A stretch of DNA of 64,000 bases from NCBI RefSeq assembly GCF_002858715.1, contig NZ_PJZH01000002.1, forward strand, positions 310,001 through 374,000, written 5' to 3'. Origin of the DNA: Chimaeribacter coloradensis (GTDB lineage: Bacteria > Pseudomonadota > Gammaproteobacteria > Enterobacterales > Enterobacteriaceae). Positions 37,033-45,818 of the stretch are shown here, piece by piece; within the stretch, counting starts at the first letter, position 1; each line of letters opens with the position of its first letter. The notes under the pieces are model-generated. The model was not told where the DNA came from, made no database searches, and saw nothing but the letters and a program-made list of their open reading frames with translations. Made by a program: the position numbers and the translations under genes.

Positions 37033-37824
37033 GATGCTCAGTCTCGCAATGAAAATTAGGATTAATCGTACACGATGGCGTAACGGAGCGTGAATATAAA
37101 CTATACAAACTGATAATGCATTCTAAAAAATGAGATTAAAGAATGTAATTTCTTCTAAGAATAGTCCTATCCATCAATAATAGTGGTTTAGCAACCAGTA
37201 GTTTTGGAGGTTACTCGTGGATTATTTGGTAATGAATTGATTTATAATCAATTTATGCGGCGTATATTTAAGGCTGGCGGAGAGGTGACGGGGATCACAT
37301 ATCGGATTCCCTCAGAGAAAGGCTGTTTTTTGCAAAAAAATGCACAGAGAGAGGCGCTCAAGGAATGTAAAAATTGGTCAATAAAAGTGATAGATGTAGT
37401 CGATTAAAGAAATGTGTGAAAAAAGCTTTTCTGAAAAAAGAAATATATAGAATTTAAATGATTAGCTTGTTATGTATTTGCATGCTCAACAATTGACAGT
37501 GATTAATACAGGCAATAAAAGGGGGGTGAAAAGGCAGAATGCATAGCAATAAAATAATAACTCAGCTATTACAAAGAGTTAACTGCAGAAAATAACGTAA
37601 AAAAACAAGTGTTTTGCGCCAGAAGAGGAATATAGCCTGTTTATAAAAAGCGCCAATAGAGAAGCACTACCGTCCAGCGTTTTTTGTATTAAAAAAGGGC
37701 TAAAGTAGAAATTTGCGACATTTATCGCTTTATCCACTTCTGCCGCTGGACAAACCTCCGCCTAATTGCTGTACTGTTACCCGACACACGTTTTGTGTCT
37801 TTCATTCACGTAAAGGTAAGTTTG
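37033..37824. other. AT-rich gap upstream of cspE
   Basis: About 790 bp. The distal half has only one weak ORF (37204-37407). The proximal part is the likely long cspE promoter/5' UTR. It has an 8-bp inverted repeat GTCCAGCG/CGCTGGAC 64 bp apart (37672-37679 and 37744-37751) and a hairpin GACACA/TGTGTC (37783-37799) just ahead of the ribosome site. Confidence 0.45.
37204..37407 (+). CDS. Doubtful small ORF
   Basis: Up to 67 codons from a TTG, ending in NWSIKVIDVVD. GGAGG at 37206-37210 overlaps the first codons rather than preceding them, and the better-spaced GTG (37217) is in another frame that stops after seven codons. The C-terminal half (GEVTGITYRIPSEKGCFLQK) looks protein-like, but no family is recognised. 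Confidence 0.2.
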   Translation: MEVTRGLFGNELIYNQFMRRIFKAGGEVTGITYRIPSEKGCFLQKNAQREALKECKNWSIKVIDVVD

Positions 37825-38034
37825 ATGTCTAAGATTAAAGGTAACGTTAAGTGGTTCAATGAGTCCAAAGGCTTTGGTTTCATTACTCCTGAAGATGGCA
37901 GTAAAGATGTATTCGTACACTTCTCCGCTATCTCCAGCAATGGTTTCAAAACCCTCGCTGAAGGTCAGCGTGTAGAGTTCGAAATCACTAACGGTGCCAA
38001 AGGCCCGTCAGCCGCTAACGTTGTTGCGATCTAA
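37825..38034 (+). CDS. cspE: Cold-shock-family RNA chaperone CspE
   Basis: 69-residue cold-shock domain protein, an RNA chaperone and antiterminator that melts mRNA secondary structure. Start at 37825 with AAGGTAAG upstream; the in-frame extension to 37795 is in the 5' UTR. RNA-binding motifs KGFGFITP (about 16-23) and VFVHFSAI (about 30-37). Sequence and the cspE-crcB-ybeM-tatE order identify it as CspE rather than another Csp paralogue. Followed by a strong terminator. Confidence 0.95.
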   Translation: MSKIKGNVKWFNESKGFGFITPEDGSKDVFVHFSAISSNGFKTLAEGQRVEFEITNGAKGPSAANVVAI

Positions 38035-38048
38035 TCGCCCCAATTCTG

Positions 38049-38075
38049 AAAAAACCCGCCTCGGCGGGTTTTTTT
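38049..38075. terminator. Intrinsic terminator of cspE (bidirectional)
   Basis: AACCCGCC/GGCGGGTT stem with a tight loop, A-run before and seven Ts after. It serves cspE and, in reverse, the convergent Bcr/CflA gene. Confidence 0.9.
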
Positions 38076-38099
38076 ATGTCTGTAAGTTCGCGCTGGCCG

Positions 38100-39290
38100 T
38101 CATGCGGCGGGTTTGCGCACCAACAGCGTAAAACAGAGGATCGCCAGCAGGTAACAGCCGAATATGGTGTACGCCATTGAAAAGGCTGACGTTCCGTTTA
38201 ACCCGGTGAGCGGCACGCTGATCGCGCCCAGGGTAAACATCGTCATGCCAATTAACGCAGAGGCACTGCCGGCGCTTTTACCCTGCGACTGCATCGCCAG
38301 AGATGAGGCGTTCGGCCCGACTACCCCAATGGTAAATACGGAGAAGAACAGGGGCACCAGCAACATAAATAACGGTGCGTGAAGGTAACCGGCAATCATC
38401 AACAACAGGGAAGAGGTGGCTGCAATTGTCAGGCCCAGTTTCACGACCTTCAGTTCACCCCAGACCAGGCTCAGGCGGGTAGATAGCTGGGCGGCAATGA
38501 CCAGCCCAATGCCGTTAAGCGCAAAGCAAAAACTGAACATCTGTGGCGTGAGGTGGTAGATCTCTTGCAGGACAAAAGGAGACGCACCGATATAGGCAAA
38601 CATGCCCGCAGTCACACACCCTTGCGTCAGGCAGAGGCCCATAAACTGGCGCTGACACAGCAACTGGCCCAGGTTCCTCAGCAGGGAGCCCACCCCACCC
38701 TGGGCACGGCGCTCTGCCGGCAGCGTTTCATGCAATCGCCAGCGTGCAACAATCATCAGAGCCGCGGCCACCGCTGCCAGTACCACAAAGATCCCGCGCC
38801 AGTCCATGATGCTCATCAGCCCGCCGCCCAGCACCGGTGCCAGAATGGGGGCGAGCCCATTCACCAGCATAAGCAGTGCAAAGAAACGGGTGAGCTCATG
38901 CCCGGCATAGAGATCGCGGGCGATGGCCCGGGAGAGCACCGCCCCCCCGGCCCCTGCCAGCCCCTGCAACAGGCGGGCGGCAATCAGCTGGTGGATGTCC
39001 GGCGCGAGGGCGCACCAGACTGATGCACAAAGCAACAATAGCAGAGAGAACAGCAGTGGCCGCATCCGGCCCAGGGTGTCACTCAGGGGGCCGAAGATCA
39101 GCTGCCCCAGCCCCAGCCCAAACAGGCCTGCGGTCAGGCTCAGCTGGGTCAGCGCGGTGGCACTGTGCAGTTCAACGGAGAGTTGCGGCAGGGCTGGCAG
39201 GTAAAGATCGGTACACAGAGGGCCGAGGGCGGCCAGGGATCCTAAAGCCAGCGCATAACCTAAGCGCTGGCGGGCGATGTGTTTACTCAT
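38100..39290 (-). CDS. Bcr/CflA-family multidrug efflux MFS transporter
   Basis: 396-residue, 12-helix drug:H+ antiporter. The early PLCTDLYLPALPQLSVELHS and LTAGLFGLGLGQLIFGPLSDTLGRM (motif A, about 45-75) and LLQGLAGAGGAVLSRAIARDLY (motif C-like) fit the Bcr/CflA subfamily, which exports bicyclomycin, chloramphenicol or sulphonamides. The actual substrate is unknown. Its ATG overlaps the stop of the TetR gene by 4 bp, so the pair is one regulated unit, inserted between cspE and crcB. Confidence 0.9.
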   Translation of the reverse strand: MSKHIARQRLGYALALGSLAALGPLCTDLYLPALPQLSVELHSATALTQLSLTAGLFGLGLGQLIFGPLSDTLGRMRPLLFSLLLLLCASVWCALAPDIHQLIAARLLQGLAGAGGAVLSRAIARDLYAGHELTRFFALLMLVNGLAPILAPVLGGGLMSIMDWRGIFVVLAAVAAALMIVARWRLHETLPAERRAQGGVGSLLRNLGQLLCQRQFMGLCLTQGCVTAGMFAYIGASPFVLQEIYHLTPQMFSFCFALNGIGLVIAAQLSTRLSLVWGELKVVKLGLTIAATSSLLLMIAGYLHAPLFMLLVPLFFSVFTIGVVGPNASSLAMQSQGKSAGSASALIGMTMFTLGAISVPLTGLNGTSAFSMAYTIFGCYLLAILCFTLLVRKPAA

Positions 39291-39892
39291 GAGTCTTCCG
39301 AAGCAGGTAAATGTGTAGTAAATAGCGCCAGATAAAACGTATTAAGTAACGAAGGATTGGCTTTCTGATGGTTCAGCCTGCGAAACGCCGTGCCTTCACA
39401 CATCACCGCCATAAATTCAACCCACACGGCGAGCTGCGCCTGGTTCAGGTCAGGCCGTATTCCGGTCAGCATATCCATTGCTTCACCAAAGAGTTTGTCA
39501 TCTGCCTCCCGCAGGATGCGGGCGACCGTGGGATTGCGGGTGGCTTCTGCGGCCACTTCCAGCATCAGTGCGTGGTCAATTTCCTGTTCCTGTGGGTCAC
39601 CTGCCATTAACCGGTGTGACAGCATGGCCGCCGTCTCCTGTAGATCGCCTTTTTTAAACTGCATATGGTTCACTTTCGTTTCCACAATGCGGCGGACGAT
39701 CTCTTCGATAATGGCATCTTTATTGGTGAAATAACGGTAGATTTGCCCCACGCTCAGGGCTGACATCTGAGCGATCTCCGCCATGCCCGCCCCATGAAAA
39801 CCATGATTGCGAAAGCAAATGCGTGCAGCAGTAATAATTTGATCGCGCCGTAAACGGGCACGCTCTTCTTTATTAAGCGGCTGATTCATCAC
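39287..39892 (-). CDS. TetR-family repressor of the adjacent efflux gene
   Basis: 201 residues. N-terminal TetR helix-turn-helix from RRDQIITAARICFRNHGFHGAGMAEIAQ to ALSVGQIYRYFTNKDAII (about 15-63), and a C-terminal ligand domain of unclear family. Two start codons lie next to each other (MM). Co-directional and overlapping with the efflux gene, so it probably represses both genes from the palindrome 60 bp upstream. Confidence 0.88.
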   Translation of the reverse strand: MMNQPLNKEERARLRRDQIITAARICFRNHGFHGAGMAEIAQMSALSVGQIYRYFTNKDAIIEEIVRRIVETKVNHMQFKKGDLQETAAMLSHRLMAGDPQEQEIDHALMLEVAAEATRNPTVARILREADDKLFGEAMDMLTGIRPDLNQAQLAVWVEFMAVMCEGTAFRRLNHQKANPSLLNTFYLALFTTHLPASEDS

Positions 39893-39950
39893 ATGTTCCG
39901 GGTCAAAAGTGGCAAGGTACTCTCATGCCGGGGCAACATTTGCAGGCAAA

Positions 39951-39968
39951 TGAGAACGAACGTTCACA
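39951..39968. promoter_or_regulatory. Palindromic operator candidate for the TetR gene
   Basis: GAACG-AA-CGTTC core (39954-39965) inside an 18-bp near-palindrome (one mismatched pair), about 60 bp upstream of the tetR-like start. Size and place suit a TetR dimer site controlling the tetR-efflux operon. Confidence 0.5.
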
Positions 39969-40105
39969 GTGAATTGTATGCCATTAAATTACACAGGGAA
40001 ATAACAAATTACCGGTTATACACGGGCGGGGGCGGGCAGGGGAGGCAGGAAGCGCCGTGCCGGCACACCGGAAAAGCGGTGCCGCCGGCAAGTGCACAGG
40101 GGCAG

Positions 40106-40201
40106 TTAATAGAGGTATTGATAGAGAAAGCCGGCGACCACTGCCAGACAAAACATCAGGGTCAGGCATTCAACGGGATTTTTTGGCAGGGTGAACATCA
40201 T
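40106..40201 (-). CDS. Candidate 31-residue membrane peptide
   Basis: ORF with one hydrophobic helix (ECLTLMFCLAVVAGFLYQYLY at the C-terminus) preceded by MMFTLPKNPV. GGAG sits six bases upstream of the ATG at 40201; a start four codons further upstream (40213) has no ribosome site. Size and build resemble small stress-linked membrane peptides of enterobacteria, but no family is recognised. It stands between crcB and the tetR promoter. Confidence 0.38.
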   Translation of the reverse strand: MMFTLPKNPVECLTLMFCLAVVAGFLYQYLY

Positions 40202-40283
40202 CAGCGTCTCCATAAGAACGTATGCAGGCTGATTATCCTCAACCAAGATGAAGGAAACATTAAGGCTCTTCTCCTTCCGCCGG

Positions 40284-40667
40284 TCAGCGCGCGCTGTACC
40301 CGCTGACGATCAGAAAGGCCAGGCTGGTCATCAGCAGCGAACCGGCCAGATTAAGCAGCAGGTTCAGGCCGGCGGCGGCCAGCCTGCCCTCTTGCAGCTG
40401 ATAGACCACTTCCAGCGAGAAGGTTGAGAAGGTGGTCAAGCCGCCGCAAAAACCGGTGGTAATTAACATTTTCCATACCGGGTCAATGTGCGTCAGCCGG
40501 GCAAAGGCCGCGATGCCCAACCCGATGATAAACGCCCCCACCAGATTCACGGTCAAGGTACCGAGCGGCAGCACGGCAGAGAGGGGGTTCATTTTCATAC
40601 TGACGTACCAGCGTGTGACACTGCCAAGGCCACCACCAATAAATACGGCAAGAAGTGTTGCGAACAT
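40284..40667 (-). CDS. crcB: Fluoride ion channel CrcB/Fluc
   Basis: Four-helix inner-membrane protein forming dual-topology dimers that expel fluoride. Start at 40667 gives 127 residues, the E. coli length; the open frame upstream runs through the riboswitch and is not coding. Family motifs: [13 protein letters not shown] (about 12-24), [16 protein letters not shown] (about 35-50, Asn in the pore) and [13 protein letters not shown] (about 73-85). Controlled by the fluoride riboswitch upstream. Confidence 0.96.
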   Translation of the reverse strand: MFATLLAVFIGGGLGSVTRWYVSMKMNPLSAVLPLGTLTVNLVGAFIIGLGIAAFARLTHIDPVWKMLITTGFCGGLTTFSTFSLEVVYQLQEGRLAAAGLNLLLNLAGSLLMTSLAFLIVSGYSAR

Positions 40668-40737
40668 AAGAAACCTGTCTGAATAAAAGAAAAAGGGGCG
40701 TAGCAGGCGTGATCCCACGCACCGGCTAAGCCGTGGC

Positions 40738-40784
40738 GCAGGCATCATCAGCCCTGGGGGCGGTTAAGGAGGAATGCCATCTCC
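40738..40784 (-). promoter_or_regulatory. Fluoride riboswitch (crcB motif)
   Basis: Read on the minus strand, the leader has GGAGATGGCATTCCTCC, then TTAACCGCCC, then GGCTGATGATGCC, in the order and spacing of the crcB RNA pseudoknot aptamer. It lies 70 bp ahead of crcB. Between aptamer and start are GC-rich inverted segments followed by a T-rich run (CCCCTTTTTCTTTT), suggesting transcription termination when fluoride is absent. Confidence 0.9.
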
Positions 40785-41000
40785 ACACTGCGGCAAAGCG
40801 TGCAGCAAGTCGTACGGTCGATCGTGCGCAAGCGTAGCCTATTTTCATCCGGCCCGTCATCTTACTGCATAAAAAAGCGCGTACTTTGCAGGGGCCCCAG
40901 GATCTGTTCTTATACTTAAGCGCCCGTGTGAGGCAATGTGGCGTAGCGGGTAAGCGCATCAGTACGCTGCCATCCTGTCCGTTCCAGAAAGGAGTAAAAC

Positions 41001-41804
41001 ATGAAGGTTGCCCTGGGTCAGTTCGTCATCTCTCCTCAATGGCAGAACAATGCCGAAACCTGCCAGATCCTGATGGCCCGGTCAGTGCAGGCCGGGGCCG
41101 CGTTACTGGTGTTACCGGAGGCCTGCATGGCCCAGGACGGCAGCCAGGCTGACGCCGTGCTGCGTCTTGCCCAGCCGCTGGATGGCCCCTTTGTTAACCG
41201 GCTGTTGTCGGCCAGCCGCGGCACAACGCTGACTACCGTTGCCGGCATGCATATTCCCAGCGGCGATGGGCTGGTCTACAACGTGCTGGTGGTGATACGC
41301 GATGGCGAGCTGGTTGCGCATTATCATAAGCTCCACCTGTACGATGCCTGGGAAATGAAAGAGTCGAAAAATGTTAAGCCGGGCAATGAGGTGCCTCCGT
41401 TGCTGGACGTGGCAGGGTTTAAGGTGGGGCTGATGACCTGCTACGACTTACGGTTTCCCGATATGGCGCGCCGGCTGGTGATGGATGGCGCAGAGGTGCT
41501 GGTGGCCCCGTCAGCCTGGGTCAAAGGCCCGTTGAAAGAGAAACATTGGGAAATGCTGACCACCACGCGGGCGCTGGAAAATACCTGTTATCTGATCGGG
41601 GTCAGCGCCTGCGGCGGGCGTAATATCGGCAACAGCCTGGTGGTTGACCCCATGGGCATGGCGATAGCCCACGCGGCGGAGGAGCCGGCCCTGATCTTTG
41701 CCGAGCTGGACAGGGCACGGCTGGCGCAGGTACGCCAGATCCTGCCGGTGCTGGAGAATCAACGTTTCGTCCGGCCGCTGTTGGTGGATGAGTGGAAAGT
41801 CTGA
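41001..41804 (+). CDS. ybeM: Deaminated glutathione amidase (Nit1-type), YbeM
   Basis: 267-residue nitrilase-superfamily amidase that hydrolyses deaminated glutathione, a side product of aminotransferases (metabolite repair). Catalytic triad visible: Glu40 in LVLPEA, Lys110 in HYHKLHLYD and Cys147 in GLMTCYDLRFP. Start ATG preceded by AAAGGAG. The gene is intact here, whereas E. coli K-12 ybeM is reported broken. Sits between crcB and tatE as in E. coli. Confidence 0.92.
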   Translation: MKVALGQFVISPQWQNNAETCQILMARSVQAGAALLVLPEACMAQDGSQADAVLRLAQPLDGPFVNRLLSASRGTTLTTVAGMHIPSGDGLVYNVLVVIRDGELVAHYHKLHLYDAWEMKESKNVKPGNEVPPLLDVAGFKVGLMTCYDLRFPDMARRLVMDGAEVLVAPSAWVKGPLKEKHWEMLTTTRALENTCYLIGVSACGGRNIGNSLVVDPMGMAIAHAAEEPALIFAELDRARLAQVRQILPVLENQRFVRPLLVDEWKV

Positions 41805-41919
41805 GAAAATCTTAATCTGTTACATATTGTCATTGAGTTGCCGCCCGGAATGACAGTAAATGGGCCATCGCTGTTTTCTGCTGATTCACGCAGCATGTTA
41901 GATAAATGAGAAGGTGTGT

Positions 41920-42123
41920 ATGGAAGGTATCAGTATTACGAAATTGTTGGTGGTGGGCGTTCTTATTGTGCTGCTGTTCGGCACCAGTAAACTGCGTACT
42001 TTGGGTGGCGATTTAGGTGCAGCGTTGAAAGGCTTCAAAAAAGCCATGAGTGACGACACTGCGCCGGCAAAAGCGACCGCTGAAGAGAGCACCGCCGCAC
42101 CGCGTGTAGAAAGCAAAGAGTAA
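41920..42123 (+). CDS. tatE: Twin-arginine translocase subunit TatE
   Basis: 67-residue TatA paralogue with an N-terminal membrane helix ([20 protein letters not shown]), then an amphipathic helix ([18 protein letters not shown]) and an acidic, Ala/Thr-rich tail. It contributes to the Tat pore for folded proteins. Start at 41920 follows AAGG; two codons further upstream are also in frame. E. coli TatE is 67 residues. Confidence 0.95.
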   Translation: MEGISITKLLVVGVLIVLLFGTSKLRTLGGDLGAALKGFKKAMSDDTAPAKATAEESTAAPRVESKE

Positions 42124-42166
42124 CGTTGCCTGCCGCAGCCACCGGCGTGCGGCGACAGGTACGTAA

Positions 42167-42198
42167 AAAAACGGATGCTCGTGAGAACATCCGTTTTT
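42167..42198. terminator. Bidirectional terminator between tatE and lipA
   Basis: 11-bp perfect stem AAAAACGGATG/CATCCGTTTTT. The outer A:T pairs yield U-runs on both strands for the convergent genes. Confidence 0.88.
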
Positions 42199-42256
42199 CG
42201 TGTGTCCAGCGATAATTAAGTAACAAAGTGTTTCTTTTCCCCTGCGGGAAAAGCGG

Positions 42257-43222
42257 TTACTTCACTTCGATACCTTTTGCCTGCAAGTCCGCATGATAAG
42301 AAGAGCGGACGAACGGCCCGCAAGCGGCGTGGGTAAAGCCCATCGCCAGCGCTTCTTCTTTCATCTCATCAAATTCGGCCGGGCTGACGTAACGCTGTAC
42401 CGGTAAATGGTGGCGGCTTGGCTGCAGATATTGGCCGAGCGTCAGCATCGTAACCCCGTGGCGACGCAAATCACGCATCACTTCAACGATTTCCGCGTTG
42501 GTTTCACCCAGGCCCACCATCAGCCCCGATTTGGTCGGGATCTCCGGGTGGAGCGCTTTGAACTGCTCCAGCAGTTTAAGTGACCACTCATAGTTCGCAC
42601 CCGGGCGTACCTGGCGGTAGACGCGCGGCACGTTTTCGAGGTTATGGTTGAACACATCCGGCGGGGTCGCGTTCAGGATCTCCAGTGCGCGATCCATCCG
42701 GCCGCGGAAGTCCGGCACCAATGTCTCAATTTTAATGGTCGGGTTTTTCTCACGGATCGCGCTGATACAGTCCGCAAAATGCTGAGCGCCGCCGTCACGC
42801 AGGTCGTCACGGTCTACCGACGTGATGACCACATAGCGCAAGCCCATGTCGGCAATGGTCTGGGCCAGTTTCGCCGGTTCATTGGCATCCGGCGTCAAGG
42901 GGCGGCCGTGGGCCACGTCACAGAACGGGCAGCGGCGGGTACAGATGGCACCCAGGATCATAAAGGTCGCCGTGCCGTGGTTGAAGCATTCTGACAGGTT
43001 CGGGCAGGACGCCTCCTCACACACGGAGTGCAGGCCATTTTTACGCATGGCGGCTTTAATGCCCTGTATCCGGCTGGAATCCGCAGGAAGTTTGATTTTC
43101 ATCCACTCGGGTTTGCGCAACAGCTCCTGGCGTTCGGTGACCACTGTTTTCACCGGAATCAGGGCCATCTTGTCCGCATCACGGTATTTGACACCGCGTT
43201 CCATCTGAATTGGTTTACTCAT
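42257..43222 (-). CDS. lipA: Lipoyl synthase LipA
   Basis: Radical-SAM enzyme inserting two sulphurs into octanoyl groups on E2 and H-protein domains. 321 residues as in E. coli. Auxiliary cluster cysteines Cys68, Cys73 and Cys79 ([12 protein letters not shown]) and the radical-SAM CX3CX2C Cys94, Cys98 and Cys101 (CTRRCPFC) are all present, plus the C-terminal RSSYHAD with the cluster-ligating Ser. It is separated from lipB by a LysR gene, as in E. coli. Confidence 0.98.
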   Translation of the reverse strand: MSKPIQMERGVKYRDADKMALIPVKTVVTERQELLRKPEWMKIKLPADSSRIQGIKAAMRKNGLHSVCEEASCPNLSECFNHGTATFMILGAICTRRCPFCDVAHGRPLTPDANEPAKLAQTIADMGLRYVVITSVDRDDLRDGGAQHFADCISAIREKNPTIKIETLVPDFRGRMDRALEILNATPPDVFNHNLENVPRVYRQVRPGANYEWSLKLLEQFKALHPEIPTKSGLMVGLGETNAEIVEVMRDLRRHGVTMLTLGQYLQPSRHHLPVQRYVSPAEFDEMKEEALAMGFTHAACGPFVRSSYHADLQAKGIEVK

Positions 43223-43555
43223 AGTCGTGCAGGTTCCAGTTTTGACGCTTTCCAGGCAGGAAGGCCAGTGAATTCAACGAACTACATTTTTAATCAAATA
43301 AATTTGAAAATTATTCCAAAATTATATCACTTTTACCTTAAGGCATTCAGCCCTTGAATCGTTTTTGAGAGGCTGGGTTGGTGGATTTTTAGGCATTTTA
43401 ATAGAGTTTTGGAAAGGAAAACAGAAAGATTGGCTTGTTTATCATGTTAAATCAGATGGATAGCGGCATGGGCGAGGCGGAAAATTGTGTTGTAAAAATG
43501 TTATTTATTCGTGCTTTGCCCACTCGCCCACGCTATCGGCAAAAAAAAGCCCCAC
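43223..43555. other. lipA upstream region
   Basis: 333 bp, AT-rich, without a convincing ORF. It should hold the lipA promoter; no specific operator was recognised. Its end toward the LysR gene contains that gene's terminator. Confidence 0.5.
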
Positions 43556-43570
43556 TTACAGGGTGGCTTC
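43541..43570 (-). terminator. Intrinsic terminator of the ybeF-like LysR gene
   Basis: On the minus strand AAGCCACCC pairs with GGGGCTT (one bulge) and is followed by eight Ts. It overlaps the last codons of the gene. Confidence 0.75.
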
Positions 43571-44515
43571 TGACGGCGGCTCAAGGTAGGTGATGTTGTC
43601 ACCGCTGAATGACGTGATGATGGTGTTGATGAGCTGCATCAGCGTCTTATCTTTTTTCGAGGCCCGGTTGTAGTAAAGGTAAATATCCAGATTGCCGAAC
43701 GTAAATTCACTCTGTACTTTTTTAACAGGGTAGGCGCGTTTATACATCTCATACAGGCTTTCAGGAACAAAGCCAACCAGCTCGCTGCCGGCCACGATGT
43801 TAAGAATGTTCAGAGAGCTGTAAGTAGTAAATGCAAAATTACGGTTAAATTCGTTCATGTCGAGAGACTGCTTCTGCTGCCGGAGTAAAAGATCGTTAAT
43901 CTCCAGGAAAGTAAATTTCTCCTGAACAGCATTTTCTAATGATAAATAGTCTGTGATGCGCGGATGGTGGCGATGGCAGATACAAACAATTTTCTCCGAG
44001 AATATTTTAACGCCAACAATAGATTTGCTATATATCGCTTTGGCATCAATCACAATATCCGCATTGAACTGGTTTAACGCGTCGTAATTATCCTGCATAT
44101 CCTGATGTTTGAGGACGTAATTAGGGTTGGCCTTGACCAGCTCCTGATAAATGCGCGGGAGCACTTCACAGCCGATATGCGGGCGGCAGCTGACCGTGAT
44201 AAAGCGTGTTTTATGGATGTCCTGACTGAAATCCAGCCCGGTGATGATTGCGCCCAGCCCCTCGCTGATGTGGTTATGCAGGTTCTTCGCGTAGGCGGTA
44301 GGGGTTATCCCTTTGCCGGAGCGGATAAACAAAGGGTCAGGAAAGGTATTACGAAGCTTCTGGATAGATTGGCTAATCGAAGACGGGGTGAGATTTAACG
44401 CCTTGGCGGCATTAACAATACCTTTATGTAAATAAACCGCCTCAAAAACTGTTAACAAGTTGAGGTCAATGTTTCTTAATTTATTAAGGCTGGCAGATAT
44501 ATTGTTTTCATCCAT
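43556..44515 (-). CDS. ybeF: LysR-family regulator YbeF
   Basis: 319-residue LysR regulator between lipB and lipA, the position of E. coli ybeF. Winged helix-turn-helix at about 17-75 (NLLTVFEAVYLHKGIVNAAKAL then TPSSISQSIQKLRN), followed by a substrate-binding-like effector domain. The N-terminal type (DLNLLTVFEAV, DPLFIRSGKGITPTAYA) places it with the LeuO/NhaR-like branch. No target or effector is known from the sequence. The gene is more AT-rich than lipA and lipB. Confidence 0.88.
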   Translation of the reverse strand: MDENNISASLNKLRNIDLNLLTVFEAVYLHKGIVNAAKALNLTPSSISQSIQKLRNTFPDPLFIRSGKGITPTAYAKNLHNHISEGLGAIITGLDFSQDIHKTRFITVSCRPHIGCEVLPRIYQELVKANPNYVLKHQDMQDNYDALNQFNADIVIDAKAIYSKSIVGVKIFSEKIVCICHRHHPRITDYLSLENAVQEKFTFLEINDLLLRQQKQSLDMNEFNRNFAFTTYSSLNILNIVAGSELVGFVPESLYEMYKRAYPVKKVQSEFTFGNLDIYLYYNRASKKDKTLMQLINTIITSFSGDNITYLEPPSEATL

Positions 44516-44698
44516 AAAATCATCTCACTATTAAGTGTTAAGTGCTGTTTTGTCTCACCGGTGCTATTCCTTGTAGGCGTACCCCGTAAGCACGCTTACA
44601 GGGTTAACTATAACTTAATTTAGTATAAAGTGGCGATTTAATTCGTGATCGCCATTTTATATTGACAGGTGTTATATATTTTTTCTTTTTATTGATAT

Positions 44699-45367
44699 TT
44701 AAAGGTAATTATTAGCATCCCACTGCTGTTGATCCAGCGTGTTATATCCGGTGAGATCGGCAAAGCGGCGTAACAATACCGGCTGTACATCGGCTACGGT
44801 CACACCCGGGCGAAGCGCGCTGAGTTGGGTCATCTGCATACCGGCATACCCACAGGGGTTAATACGCAGGAACGGCGCAAGATCCATCGCAATATTCAGC
44901 GCCAGGCCATGAAAAGAGCACCCTTTACGGATTCTCAAACCCAGTGAACAGATCTTCTGCTCACCGACATAGACCCCAGGTGCATCAGGCCGGGCATGGG
45001 CTGCCACATCAAAATGCGCCAGCGTCTGAACAACGGTCTCTTCAAGGGCCGTGACCAGCTGGCGCACGCCCATTTTATTGCGCTTGATATCCAGCAGCAC
45101 ATACATCACCTGCTGGCCCGGCCCGTGGTAGGTCACCTGGCCGCCGCGATCGCTCTGGATGACCGGAATGTCGCCCGGCATCAGCACATGTTCCGCCTTA
45201 CCGGCCTGCCCCTGAGTAAAAACCGGGGGGTGTTCCACCAGCCAGACTTCATCCGCGCTGCCGTCATCGCGGCGATTCGTAAACGTATGCATGGCTTCTG
45301 AGACCAGCGGGTAGGGTTGCAGGCCGAGCTGCCGTACGATCAGGTTATTGTGTTGCAAATCAGTCAT
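44699..45367 (-). CDS. lipB: Octanoyl-[acyl-carrier-protein]-protein N-octanoyltransferase LipB
   Basis: Transfers octanoyl from ACP to lipoyl domains, the substrate for LipA. About 222 residues from the ATG at 45367; a GTG directly before it is an alternative, and neither has a good ribosome site. Active-site Cys in RINPCGYAG and Lys in [14 protein letters not shown] are present, as are [15 protein letters not shown] and HGLALN. The C-terminus differs from E. coli LipB, as is common. Downstream of ybeD (80 bp). Confidence 0.96.
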   Translation of the reverse strand: MTDLQHNNLIVRQLGLQPYPLVSEAMHTFTNRRDDGSADEVWLVEHPPVFTQGQAGKAEHVLMPGDIPVIQSDRGGQVTYHGPGQQVMYVLLDIKRNKMGVRQLVTALEETVVQTLAHFDVAAHARPDAPGVYVGEQKICSLGLRIRKGCSFHGLALNIAMDLAPFLRINPCGYAGMQMTQLSALRPGVTVADVQPVLLRRFADLTGYNTLDQQQWDANNYL

Positions 45368-45450
45368 CACAAAGTAAAGAAATTATTGCAGTAGTATAAC
45401 CAGCGGCCTGCGCACCTGCCAGCCATGCTGATTCCATTCTGTGGCGGGGG

Positions 45451-45714
45451 TTACAGCACCATCCGGACAATCTCGATATTGCCCAGCTCTTCATACAGCG
45501 TTTCCACCTGGTCAATGTGGGTCGCGGTAATGGTGATAGAGACGGAGTGGTAGTTACCTTTGCTGCTCGGCTTCACCTGCGGTGAATAGTCGCCCGGAGC
45601 ATGGCGTTGCACCACTTCAATCACCTGGTCAACCAGCTCGGGTTGCGCCAGGCCCATCACTTTGTAGGTGAATGAGCAGGGGAATTCGAGCAGTTCGTTC
45701 AGTTTGGTTTTCAT
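45451..45714 (-). CDS. ybeD: YbeD, DUF493 protein
   Basis: 87-residue protein with a ferredoxin-like/ACT-like fold; function not settled, usually linked to lipoate metabolism by gene context. Sequence [23 protein letters not shown] and the C-terminal [11 protein letters not shown] match the family. GGAG precedes the ATG. Length equals E. coli YbeD. Lies between dacA and lipB. Confidence 0.95.
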   Translation of the reverse strand: MKTKLNELLEFPCSFTYKVMGLAQPELVDQVIEVVQRHAPGDYSPQVKPSSKGNYHSVSITITATHIDQVETLYEELGNIEIVRMVL

Positions 45715-45751
45715 GTGTGCTCCAGAAAAATCGGAAGGGAGTAGAAAGTAT

Positions 45752-45773
45752 AACTCCCGCCGCGGCGGGAGTT
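45752..45773 (-). terminator. Palindromic hairpin between dacA and ybeD
   Basis: AACTCCCGCC directly followed by its near-complete complement, a 22-bp perfect palindrome with a minimal loop. The U-run is weak, so it may only partly stop dacA transcripts. Confidence 0.5.
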
Positions 45774-45818
45774 AACGATTGAACATAATATGGGGGCAAG
45801 AGGCCCGCTTGCAAGGGC

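Noticed and set aside
36718-37059. 113-codon plus-strand ORF
   Set aside because: Its leucine run is the antisense of the glutamine run in the minus-strand small membrane protein; no ribosome site.
40668-40748. N-terminal extension of CrcB
   Set aside because: The extension lies between and within the fluoride riboswitch leader and has no family counterpart.
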